Part shown: positions 29,066 through 36,469 of the stretch, piece after piece | Position numbering within the stretch: position 1 is the first letter of the stretch | Layout of the letters: every line of letters begins with the position of its first letter | DNA from: Anaerolineae bacterium | Lineage (GTDB): Bacteria; Chloroflexota; Anaerolineae; Promineifilales; Promineifilaceae | Direction of reading: 5' to 3' | Length of the DNA stretch: 64,000 nucleotides | Assembly (NCBI GenBank): GCA_020848035.1 | Contig: JADLAX010000026.1 | Location: forward strand, 320,180 to 384,179 | Notes under the pieces: generated by a model | What the model saw: the letters and a program-made list of their open reading frames with translations, nothing else | Told to the model about the DNA's origin: nothing | The model's database searches: none | Made by a program: the position numbers and the translations under genes

Positions 29066-29770
29066 ATGGAAAATCTTTTAGAAGTCTCCAACATTCACAC
29101 CTTTATCGGCCAGTTCCACATTTTGGAAGGTGTGTCGCTGTCGGTGCCCAAGGGCAGCATTATTGCCCTGCTGGGACGCAATGGTGCGGGCAAAACCACC
29201 ACTCTGAAGTCGATTTTGGGCCTCACCCCACCCCGCGAAGGCTCCGTTGTGTTCAAGGGTGAGCCCATTCAAGGGCGGCGCAGCTTTGACATTGCCGCGA
29301 AAGGGATTGGCTTTGTGCCGGAACATCGCGCCATATTTCGCGATTTAAGCGTGCTGGAAAATTTGCGCATTGCCGAGCGGCAGAAGGGCGATTTTGAGCG
29401 CAAAGAGCAGTTCATTTTTGAGCTGTTCCCCGACCTGAAGCGGCTGATCAAGCTGCCCGGCACCAATCTTTCCGGCGGGCAGCAGCAGATGCTGGCCGTG
29501 GCCCGCGCCCTGGTGCCGGACAATGAGCTGCTGCTCATTGACGAGCCCAGCGAAGGGCTGGCCCCGGTGATTATTGAGCAAATGATGGCCGCCATCCAGC
29601 AGCTGTCGGCGCAGTCCACCGTGCTGCTGGTGGAGCAAAATTTTGTGGTCGCCAGCAAGCTGGCCCAGCGTTATGTGATTATTGAGGAAGGCCAGTCGGT
29701 GAAAAGCGGCCTGATGGCTGAGTTGGTGCAGGACAAGGCGACGATTCACCGGTATTTGGGGGCGGCTTAG
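29066..29770 (+). CDS. livF: ABC transporter ATP-binding protein (LivF-like)
   Basis: 234 residues. Walker A LLGRNGAGKTTTLKSI, signature LSGGQQQMLAVARAL and Walker B LLLIDEPSEGLAP are intact, with the short LivF-type C-terminus. ATG 29066 lies one codon after an in-frame TTG. Second ATPase of the same importer. Confidence 0.94.
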   Translation: MENLLEVSNIHTFIGQFHILEGVSLSVPKGSIIALLGRNGAGKTTTLKSILGLTPPREGSVVFKGEPIQGRRSFDIAAKGIGFVPEHRAIFRDLSVLENLRIAERQKGDFERKEQFIFELFPDLKRLIKLPGTNLSGGQQQMLAVARALVPDNELLLIDEPSEGLAPVIIEQMMAAIQQLSAQSTVLLVEQNFVVASKLAQRYVIIEEGQSVKSGLMAELVQDKATIHRYLGAA

Positions 29771-29771
29771 G

Positions 29772-29893
29772 AGTGACAGGGTGACTGGGTGAAGGGGTGA
29801 AGGGGTGAAGGGGTGAGTGGTTTACCATTAACCGTTAACCATTTACCATTAACCATTAACCATTTACCATTCTCCATTCGCGGTTCACCGATT
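29772..29893. repeat. compound word-dyad element
   Basis: Tandem GGTGAAGGG words (29780-29818) followed by tandem CCATTAACC/CCATTTACC words up to about 29880. Two of the element word families are fused here between livF and livH. Confidence 0.6.
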
Positions 29894-29904
29894 ACGGAGC
29901 AATT

Positions 29905-31461
29905 ATGGATGTATTAGGCACATTGAGGGCAAACCGGACGCGATTTATTACGTTGGCGGTGTTGGCGTTTTTGTTTTTTACGGCCGTTCAAGGCATGCCG
30001 ACCGAAGATTGGGTCATCACTATTTTGCGCGGGCTGAGCGTGGGCATGATCACCTTCCTGGTAGCTGCCGGGCTGTCGCTGATTTTGGGCTTGATGGACG
30101 TGCTGAACCTGGCCCACGGCGAAATGTTTATGGTCGGCGCGTACGTGGGCTGGACGGTATTTGTCCGGCCAGACACGTTTGTGGATGTGCTCTCGCCGCT
30201 GCTGCTGACGGTAGTGGGTTTTGTGCTGCTGCCCGTGTGGCGGGCCTGGATTCAAAAGGTGCCGTTTTTGTTGAAGCAGGCCAAATTCTGGCCCTGGCTG
30301 GCCCTGGTGCTGGGCGCAGGTCTGCTCTGGATTGCCTATGCCCGCTTTCCCCTGGCCATCTGGAACCCAGACGTTTATTCCGAGAGCCCCATCACCTATT
30401 CGCTGGCGCTGAGCCAGGGCAACCTGGTGCTGGCCACGGTGCCGCCGGGCGCTGGCTGGCCGCTGGGGCTGATTGGTACGCTGCTGGGCGGGTCGCTGCT
30501 GGCGCTGGCGGTGGCTGGCTTTGGCCTGCGGCGGCAGGCAGGCACGATGAGCAGCCATATTTCGCGCCGCACGTGGATTATAGCGGCCGTTTTGCTGGCC
30601 CTGGGTATTGCTACATTTTTTGTCAACTCCAACATCACCAACTTTTTGCTGGGCATCAGCACCACGGCGCGCTTTTTTGTGGCGATGGCCGTGGCCACTG
30701 GCTTGGGCTTTGTGATTGGCGGGTTGATTGAAGTGGCGTTGATACGGCCGTTATACGACCGCCCCATCTACCAGCTCATGATCACCCTGGGACTGAGCTT
30801 TATCGTCATTGAGGTGGTGCGCGCCATTTGGGGGCGGCCCGAGTTCACCATGCCCAAGGCGGCGCTGTTCGACGGTAGCGGCGATGCCTGCCCGGCCACC
30901 AGCTTTGGTGATTTGATTGCCAACCAATGCTCGACGATTCTTTTGTTTAACGGCCGTATTCGCACCTACAACGAAGTGTTCATCATCCTGGTGGGGTTGG
31001 TGGTGCTGGCCCTGGTCTGGCTCATTTTGCAGCGCACCCGCATCGGCATGATCATTCGTGCGGGCGTGCAGGACAGCGAAATGGTGGAAGCGCTGGGCAT
31101 TAACGTGCGCCAGGTGTTCACCTTTGTTTTTGCCCTGGGGGTGGCGTTGGCCACGCTGGGCGGCGTCCTGGCCGCACCCTCCATCGGCCTCTCCACCGAC
31201 ATGGGCACCCGCCTGCTGCTCCTGGCACTCATTGCCCTGGCCATCGGCGGCCTGACCAGCTTCCCCGGCGCGGCGGCTGGGGCAATTTTGGTCGGGCTGC
31301 TGCAGCAATTTATCATCAAATATGGCCAGATTGGCATCAACCTGCCCTTCCTGGCCGAACCGTTTAAGCCATCGCCGCCGCTGGTGCCTGCCTCCACCGT
31401 GCTGCTGATGGTGATCATCCTGCTCATCCTGCCGCACGGCCTGTTTGGGCGAAACGAATAA
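29905..31461 (+). CDS. livH: ABC transporter permease (LivH-like) with large insertion
   Basis: 518 residues, against about 290-310 in usual LivH proteins. The N-terminal part has the LivH pattern RGLSVGMITFLVAAGLSLILGLMDVLNLAHGEMFMVGAYVGW. The C-terminal 260 residues continue it (LGFVIGGLIEVALIRPLYDRP, RTRIGMIIRAGVQDSEMVEALGIN, the permease EAA-like loop). Between about residues 85 and 260 lies an extra stretch with roughly four more hydrophobic segments and a soluble part. The extra segment is unusual and may shape substrate choice. Confidence 0.92.
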   Translation: MDVLGTLRANRTRFITLAVLAFLFFTAVQGMPTEDWVITILRGLSVGMITFLVAAGLSLILGLMDVLNLAHGEMFMVGAYVGWTVFVRPDTFVDVLSPLLLTVVGFVLLPVWRAWIQKVPFLLKQAKFWPWLALVLGAGLLWIAYARFPLAIWNPDVYSESPITYSLALSQGNLVLATVPPGAGWPLGLIGTLLGGSLLALAVAGFGLRRQAGTMSSHISRRTWIIAAVLLALGIATFFVNSNITNFLLGISTTARFFVAMAVATGLGFVIGGLIEVALIRPLYDRPIYQLMITLGLSFIVIEVVRAIWGRPEFTMPKAALFDGSGDACPATSFGDLIANQCSTILLFNGRIRTYNEVFIILVGLVVLALVWLILQRTRIGMIIRAGVQDSEMVEALGINVRQVFTFVFALGVALATLGGVLAAPSIGLSTDMGTRLLLLALIALAIGGLTSFPGAAAGAILVGLLQQFIIKYGQIGINLPFLAEPFKPSPPLVPASTVLLMVIILLILPHGLFGRNE

Positions 31462-31471
31462 ATCTGTGGCT

Positions 31472-31504
31472 AGATTGGTCCATTCTGGCAGAATGGACCA
31501 ATCT
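31472..31504. repeat. 15-bp perfect hairpin between the permease genes
   Basis: AGATTGGTCCATTCT and AGAATGGACCAATCT around a GGC loop. No T tract follows, so it is not a clear terminator; it may stabilise or separate the livH and livM messages. Confidence 0.8.
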
Positions 31505-31528
31505 GACTCACTCTTGCGGAGAATGTGA

Positions 31529-32611
31529 ATGCAATCTACTCTGGCAAACCGCACAGCTGAAAAACCGAGCCTGGCCGATTGGTGGAAAGCCAACCGGGGG
31601 CTGTTGAGCCTGCTCATCCTGCTCATCGCCTTTCCCTTCCTGCTGGCGCTCAGCGAAGGTCAGTCCATTGGCGACGTGCTGGCCAACGAGGCGGGCAACG
31701 CCAAATTTATGCAGGGCCTGCTCATCGAAGTGTTCATTCTGGCCATTTATGCCCTGAGCTATGACCTGATTTTGGGGGTGACGGGGCTGCTTTCGTTTGG
31801 CCACGCCATGTTTTTTGCCGTGGGTGCCTACTTCACCGGCATCGCCTTCAAAAATTTTGGCTGGGGTGCCGGGCAAACGCTGCTGGGGCTGATTGTGGTG
31901 GCCGTGGTGCAGGCGCTGCTGTTTGGCGTAGTGCTGCCGCGCGTCAAGGGCATCACCTTTGCCCTGGTGACGCTGGGGCTGGCGTCGGTCTTTCACATCG
32001 TGGTGCAGTCGACCGAAATGGCTGAATGGACCGGCGCGGATGTGGGTTTACAAGGGGTGATTGCCCCGGAGTGGCTCAATACCAACACGGCGCGCTTCCA
32101 GCTCTACCTGCTGACCCTGGCCACCACGTTTCTGGTCTACCTGGTCTACCGCCGCTTTGTCGATTCGCCCACGGGCCGGGTATGCATTGCCATTCGTGAA
32201 AATGAAGGCCGGGCGCTGATGTTGGGGTACAACACCTTTTTGTTTAAGCTGGTAGCGTTGACGGTGGCGTCGTTAACGGCCGTACTTGCCGGCTTCTTCC
32301 ACACCATTCACCAGCCCATCGTCAGCCCCAACGTGGCCAGCCTGGGCTGGACCGTCTCGGCGCTGCTCATCATTTTGATTGGTGGGGTAGGCACCTTGAG
32401 CGGGGCGATGGTCGGTGCGGCCGTTTTCCGCCTGCTAGAGTTTTTCCTCAACCGCTGGTTTGGCGATGCCGCCAACTTTTTGCTGGGCGCGATCTATGTG
32501 GCCATCGTGCTCTTTTTGCCCTACGGCATCGTCGGCACCTGGCGCGCCCGCAGCCTGGACATCGCCAAAGGGCGGGAGCGGTTGAAAAGGATGTTTGGGC
32601 TAACAAAATGA
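31529..32611 (+). CDS. livM: ABC transporter permease (LivM-like)
   Basis: 360 residues with eight or more membrane segments. Family patterns: YALSYDLILGVTGLLSFGHAMFFAVGAY near residue 75 and RVCIAIRENEGRALMLGYNTFLFKL (the cytoplasmic coupling loop), then TLSGAMVGAAVF. It completes the five-part importer (binding protein, LivG, LivF, LivH, LivM), all on the plus strand. It ends beside a dyad element. Confidence 0.94.
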   Translation: MQSTLANRTAEKPSLADWWKANRGLLSLLILLIAFPFLLALSEGQSIGDVLANEAGNAKFMQGLLIEVFILAIYALSYDLILGVTGLLSFGHAMFFAVGAYFTGIAFKNFGWGAGQTLLGLIVVAVVQALLFGVVLPRVKGITFALVTLGLASVFHIVVQSTEMAEWTGADVGLQGVIAPEWLNTNTARFQLYLLTLATTFLVYLVYRRFVDSPTGRVCIAIRENEGRALMLGYNTFLFKLVALTVASLTAVLAGFFHTIHQPIVSPNVASLGWTVSALLIILIGGVGTLSGAMVGAAVFRLLEFFLNRWFGDAANFLLGAIYVAIVLFLPYGIVGTWRARSLDIAKGRERLKRMFGLTK

Positions 32612-32674
32612 GGAGATTAGAGATTGGAGATTGGTGTACGCCTAATTTCCAATCTCTAATCTCCGATCTCCACT
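32611..32674. repeat. word-dyad element (GAGATTGG/CCAATCTC type)
   Basis: GATTAGAGATTGGAGATTGG faces CCAATCTCTAATCTCCGATC between livM and aceK. Confidence 0.7.
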
Positions 32675-32739
32675 AACCATGCTCCCCTTGTGATTTTTGG
32701 CACTTGTCCCCAACGGGGGGTTGCTTTTACAATGGCCTC

Positions 32740-34500
32740 ATGCCGCCCACTGTCCCATCTTCCCGCTTAACCGATAGTCGTCTGGCCAACCTGGCTGCCC
32801 GGCAAATTTACGACGGGCTGGAGCGATACGGCCGTCGCTTCCACGAAATTACCGGCCAGGCCCAGCAGCGCTTTGAAGCCAGGGAATGGCACGCGCAGCG
32901 CGCCGATGCCCTGGAGCGGCTGAATCTCTACCGGCTGATTGTAGATCGCGTGGTAATTATGGTGCAGGATTTGCTGGGCGACCGGCTGCACCACAAGGTG
33001 GTTTGGGCCAGCATGAAAGCTGTCTTCTCCGGTCTCATCGCCGATCGGGCCGATTGGGAGCTGGCCGAAACGTTTTTCAACTCGATCACCCGGCGCATCT
33101 TCACCACCGTAGGCGTGGACCCGCAAATCGAGTTTGTTGACCCCGATTTTGACCTACCGCCGCTCACCGATCCCAAATCGCTGTATACCAGCTACTACCC
33201 CAACGGCACGCTAGCCGAGACGGTGCCGCAAATGTTGCTGGCCTGCGGCCTGGCCGTCGGCTTTGCCAGCTTCGATGAGGACTGCCGCCAGATTACCGAC
33301 CGCCTGACCTGCTTCCTGAACAAGCAGCAAACCAGCGTCAACCGGATTGACGTGGTGAATTCCCTTTTTTACCGGGGCAAAGGCGCTTACCTGATTGGGC
33401 GCATGTACACGCCGCAGGGGCTGGTGCCGCTGTCGCTGGTGCTTTTGCAGGGGCAGCACGGCGTGTTTGTTGATGCGGTGCTGCTAGACGAGAGCAGCGT
33501 GAGCATCCTCTTTAGCTTTGCCCGCGCCTACTTTCACGTGATGGTGGAACGGCCGTCTGACCTTGTCCAGTTCATTCGCTCCATCATCCCCCGCAAGCGT
33601 ATCGCCGAAATTTACATCTCGTTGGGCTACAACAAACATGGCAAAACCGAGCTGTACCGCGACCTACTCAACCACCTCAAGGAGTCCAAAGCCCAGTTTG
33701 AAATTGCCCCCGGCCAGCGCGGCATGGTGATGATGGTGTTCAGCCTGCCCGATTTTGACCTGGTGTTTAAGCTCATCCGCGACCGCTTTGCCCCGCCCAA
33801 AAAGACGACGCGCCAGGAAGTGATCAAAAATTACGAAATGGTGTTCCGCCACGACCGCGCCGGGCGGCTGATCGACGCCCAATCGTTTGAATTTTTGCAG
33901 TTCAAACGCGAGCGTTTTACCGATGAGCTGCTGGACGAGCTGCTGGCGATAACCGCCAACACGGTGCAGGTGGAAGGCGACACGGTGGTGGTTGGCCACG
34001 CCTACGTCGAGCGGCAGGTTATTCCGCTGGACATTTTCTTGCAGGAAGCCGACGAGGCCGCAGCCAACCGGGCCATCATCGACTATGGCCAGACGATTAA
34101 GGATTTGGCGGTGACCAACATTTTTGCCGGGGACATGCTGCTGAAAAACTTCGGCGTGACGCGCCACGAGCGGGTGGTGTTTTACGACTATGATGAGTTA
34201 CGGCCGTTAACCGACACCAACTTCCGCCGTTTTCCCCAATCCCGCTCCTACGATGATGAGCTGTCGGCCGAACCCTGGTTCCACATCAACCCCAACGACG
34301 TCTTCCCCGAGGAATTTTTGCGCTTTATGGGTCTGCCCAACAGCGTCAAACAAACCTTCCTGGACCACCACAGCGACCTGCTGGACGTGACCTTCTGGCA
34401 GCAAACGCAAAAGCGGCTGAAGGCGGGCGAGATTATTACGATACGGCCGTATCTCGACGAACATCGCCTGCCCCAACCGTCTGACACCCTTGACAGCTAA
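32740..34500 (+). CDS. aceK: isocitrate dehydrogenase kinase/phosphatase
   Basis: 586 residues from ATG 32740, the usual AceK size (about 580). The protein is recognisable along its length: SYYPNGTLAETVPQML, a YISLGYNKHGKTELYRDL stretch, the kinase-core IAPGQRGMVMMVFSLPDFDLVFKLI, and VFYDYDELRPLTDTNFR with the metal-binding region. AceK switches isocitrate dehydrogenase off by phosphorylation to send carbon through the glyoxylate shunt, and back on by dephosphorylation. It has no aceA or aceB neighbour here, and AceK is mainly known from Proteobacteria, so transfer is possible. No strong ribosome binding site is seen. Confidence 0.93.
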   Translation: MPPTVPSSRLTDSRLANLAARQIYDGLERYGRRFHEITGQAQQRFEAREWHAQRADALERLNLYRLIVDRVVIMVQDLLGDRLHHKVVWASMKAVFSGLIADRADWELAETFFNSITRRIFTTVGVDPQIEFVDPDFDLPPLTDPKSLYTSYYPNGTLAETVPQMLLACGLAVGFASFDEDCRQITDRLTCFLNKQQTSVNRIDVVNSLFYRGKGAYLIGRMYTPQGLVPLSLVLLQGQHGVFVDAVLLDESSVSILFSFARAYFHVMVERPSDLVQFIRSIIPRKRIAEIYISLGYNKHGKTELYRDLLNHLKESKAQFEIAPGQRGMVMMVFSLPDFDLVFKLIRDRFAPPKKTTRQEVIKNYEMVFRHDRAGRLIDAQSFEFLQFKRERFTDELLDELLAITANTVQVEGDTVVVGHAYVERQVIPLDIFLQEADEAAANRAIIDYGQTIKDLAVTNIFAGDMLLKNFGVTRHERVVFYDYDELRPLTDTNFRRFPQSRSYDDELSAEPWFHINPNDVFPEEFLRFMGLPNSVKQTFLDHHSDLLDVTFWQQTQKRLKAGEIITIRPYLDEHRLPQPSDTLDS

Positions 34501-34532
34501 CCCCCACCCCGTAAAATTAGCGACGATTAACC

Positions 34533-34565
34533 AGGTGCGACGCACTTTGCAAGTGCGTCGCACCT
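34533..34565. repeat. 15-bp perfect hairpin (GGTGCGACGCAC type)
   Basis: AGGTGCGACGCACTT and AAGTGCGTCGCACCT around TGC, just after aceK. A looser variant of the same words (GGTGCGACACAC) is at 48731-48742. It may close the aceK transcript, although no T tract follows. Confidence 0.75.
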
Positions 34566-34574
34566 TCAACAATT

Positions 34575-34738
34575 CGCAGCGATGAACGCCTTTGGCAAGC
34601 GGGAGCTGCAAACCAAAAAAGTGCCGCGAGCCCAAATTGGGCAGCCCGATTGGGGCCAGCGGAAGCAGGGTGGAACCGCGACTTGAAAAAGCCGTCCCTG
34701 CAACACAGTGCTTGTGTTGCAGGGACGTTTTGTTTTTT
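34575..34738 (+). promoter_or_regulatory. T-box riboswitch with attenuator, upstream of glycyl-tRNA synthetase
   Basis: The T-box consensus AGGGTGGAACCGCG is at 34667-34680. GCAGGG (34665-34670) can pair with CCCTGC (34696-34701) to form the antiterminator. The competing terminator is a perfect 15-bp stem, 34693-34707 with 34713-34727, followed by TTTTGTTTTTT. Uncharged tRNA-Gly should favour the antiterminator and turn on glyS. The upstream Stem I is short or hard to fold by eye; a GGC triplet at 34594-34596 is a possible glycine specifier. Confidence 0.85.
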
Positions 34739-34747
34739 ACCAACAAA

Positions 34748-34895
34748 GTAGGGGCGGGACAGGCGGGAAACCCTTGCTGTCTTCCAGAGGGCGTTCCGCC
34801 CCGCCTGTCTCGCCCAAACTGCACCAAAGGGCGAGACGACCGGGTGATAAGGCGCTCTGTTTAGCCAAGTTGAGGCCCGGTCGTCCCGCCCCTAC
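34748..34895. repeat. nested GC-rich inverted repeat before glyS
   Basis: GTAGGGGCGGGA (34748-34759) is the exact complement of TCCCGCCCCTAC (34884-34895). Inside, GACAGGCGG faces CCGCCTGTC and ACCGGG faces CCCGGT. It fills the gap between the attenuator and the glyS start. Confidence 0.75.
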
Positions 34896-34934
34896 GCCAC
34901 GACGCGCCAAGAAGGCGCGGCTATGAGGAATAAA

Positions 34935-36329
34935 ATGAGTGAATTAACCCTGGACACCATCACTGCGCTGGCCAAGCGGCGCGGCTTTGTTTACCAAACC
35001 TCCGAGATTTACGGCGGGCTGGCCAGCTCCTACGACTACGGCCCGCTGGGCACCGAGCTGCTGCGTAACATCAAGGACAAATGGTGGCAGGAGCTAATCC
35101 GCAAAAAGGCCGACATGGTTGGCCTGGACACCCAAATCCTGCTGCATCCACAAACCTGGGTTGCCTCTGGTCACGTCGCCTCCTTCACCGATCCGCTGGT
35201 GGAGGACAAAGTCACCCACAAACGCTACCGCGCCGATCATCTGATCGAGCAGTGGTTGGCGAAGCAGTCCACTCCACCACAACTGGTGGTGGAGGAGATG
35301 GACGTAGCTCAAATGGGCGCGTTTATCGCCGAGCACAAGATTCTCAGCCCGGACGGCAACCCGGTGACTGCGCCGAAAGCGTTTAACATTTTGTTTGAAA
35401 CGGCCGTTGGCGCCATCGAAGGTGAAAAATCGAAAGTGTATCTACGGGGTGAGACAGCCCAGGGCATCTTCACCAACTTCCGCCAGGTGCTCGATTCCTC
35501 GCGGGTTAAGCTGCCGTTTGGCATTGGCCAGATTGGCAAAAGCTTCCGCAACGAGATTACCACCGGCCAGTTTGTCTTCCGCACCCTGGAATTTGAGCAG
35601 GCCGAAATCGAATATTTCTTCGATCCGGAGCAGACCGATTGGCAGGCGCTGTTCCAGGAGTGGCAAAATCGGATGTGGGATTTTGTGGCCAACACGCTGG
35701 GCATTCGCGCCGAAAATCTGTGCTGGCGGCGACATTCCGACAAGGAGCGCAGCCACTACAGCCGCGAAACGTACGACCTGGATTACCGCTTTCCCTTCGG
35801 CTTTAAGGAACTGTGGGGCGTAGCCTACCGCACCGACTACGACTTGCAGCAGCACATCGAACACTCCGGGGCCAAGCTGACCTACACCGATCCGTTCAGC
35901 GGTAAGACATTTGTGCCACACGTCATCGAGCCAGCGGTGGGCATCAACCGCCTCTTTCTCATGATTTTGTGTGATGCCTATTGGGAAGATGTAGCGAACA
36001 ATCGGACGGTTTTGCGCTTTAAACCGGAGTTGGCACCGTATAAAACGGCCGTTTTCCCCCTCCTGCGCAACAAGCCAGAACTGGTGCACAAAGCTCAGGC
36101 TGTCTACGAACTCATTGCGCCGCACCACACCACCACCTGGGACGACCGGGGCAACATCGGCAAGCGCTACTACTACCAGGACGAAATCGGCACGCCGTTT
36201 TGCATCACGGTAGACTTCGACACGCTGGAAAACAACACCGTCACCGTGCGCCACCGCGACACCACCGCCCAAGACCGCGTCAACATCGACCAGCTTTTAA
36301 GCTACCTGCACGATCAGCTGAAAATTTGA
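34935..36329 (+). CDS. glyS: glycyl-tRNA synthetase, dimeric type
   Basis: 464 residues, class II synthetase that charges tRNA-Gly. ATG 34935 is chosen because GAGGA lies just upstream (34926-34930); an ATG four codons earlier is possible. Motif 1 region LLRNIKDKWWQELIRKKADM, motif 2 GIGQIGKSFRNEITTGQFVFRTLEFEQAEIEYF and motif 3 EPAVGINRLFLMIL are all present. Residue signature matches the alpha2 (GlyQS) form. The anticodon-binding domain occupies about the last 100 residues. Controlled by the T-box upstream. Confidence 0.97.
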   Translation: MSELTLDTITALAKRRGFVYQTSEIYGGLASSYDYGPLGTELLRNIKDKWWQELIRKKADMVGLDTQILLHPQTWVASGHVASFTDPLVEDKVTHKRYRADHLIEQWLAKQSTPPQLVVEEMDVAQMGAFIAEHKILSPDGNPVTAPKAFNILFETAVGAIEGEKSKVYLRGETAQGIFTNFRQVLDSSRVKLPFGIGQIGKSFRNEITTGQFVFRTLEFEQAEIEYFFDPEQTDWQALFQEWQNRMWDFVANTLGIRAENLCWRRHSDKERSHYSRETYDLDYRFPFGFKELWGVAYRTDYDLQQHIEHSGAKLTYTDPFSGKTFVPHVIEPAVGINRLFLMILCDAYWEDVANNRTVLRFKPELAPYKTAVFPLLRNKPELVHKAQAVYELIAPHHTTTWDDRGNIGKRYYYQDEIGTPFCITVDFDTLENNTVTVRHRDTTAQDRVNIDQLLSYLHDQLKI

Positions 36330-36330
36330 C

Positions 36331-36415
36331 CTCCACCCTGAACCTCCCCGGCAGCCTGGCAAATCTGGCTCCCTCTCCCTCGGAGAGGGCTGGGGTGAGG
36401 GTGTTAAACACTCCA
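36331..36415. repeat. word-dyad element (CCCTCTCCCT type)
   Basis: CCTCCACCCTGAACCTCCCC faces CTCGGAGAGGGCTGGGGTGA. Copy of the family seen at 19841 and 22358. Confidence 0.55.
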
Positions 36416-36469
36416 TGAGGAAGCGCCACCCACTTTGAAGGCTGCTGCCACAATGGGTAAAATCGATGC

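Larger units (their letters stand above)
34501..34934. other. long leader region between aceK and glyS
   Basis: No gene. It holds a hairpin at 34533-34565, the T-box with attenuator (about 34575-34738) and a nested GC-rich inverted repeat (34748-34895), listed separately. Confidence 0.8.

Noticed and set aside
28071..29893. CRISPR array, because of the repeated short words.
   Set aside because: The words are not separated by unique spacers of constant length; they form dyads, not direct-repeat arrays. No cas genes are in the window.
34533..34565. A tRNA gene in the aceK-glyS gap.
   Set aside because: Only a single hairpin without the four-arm layout or the TTCGA loop is present.
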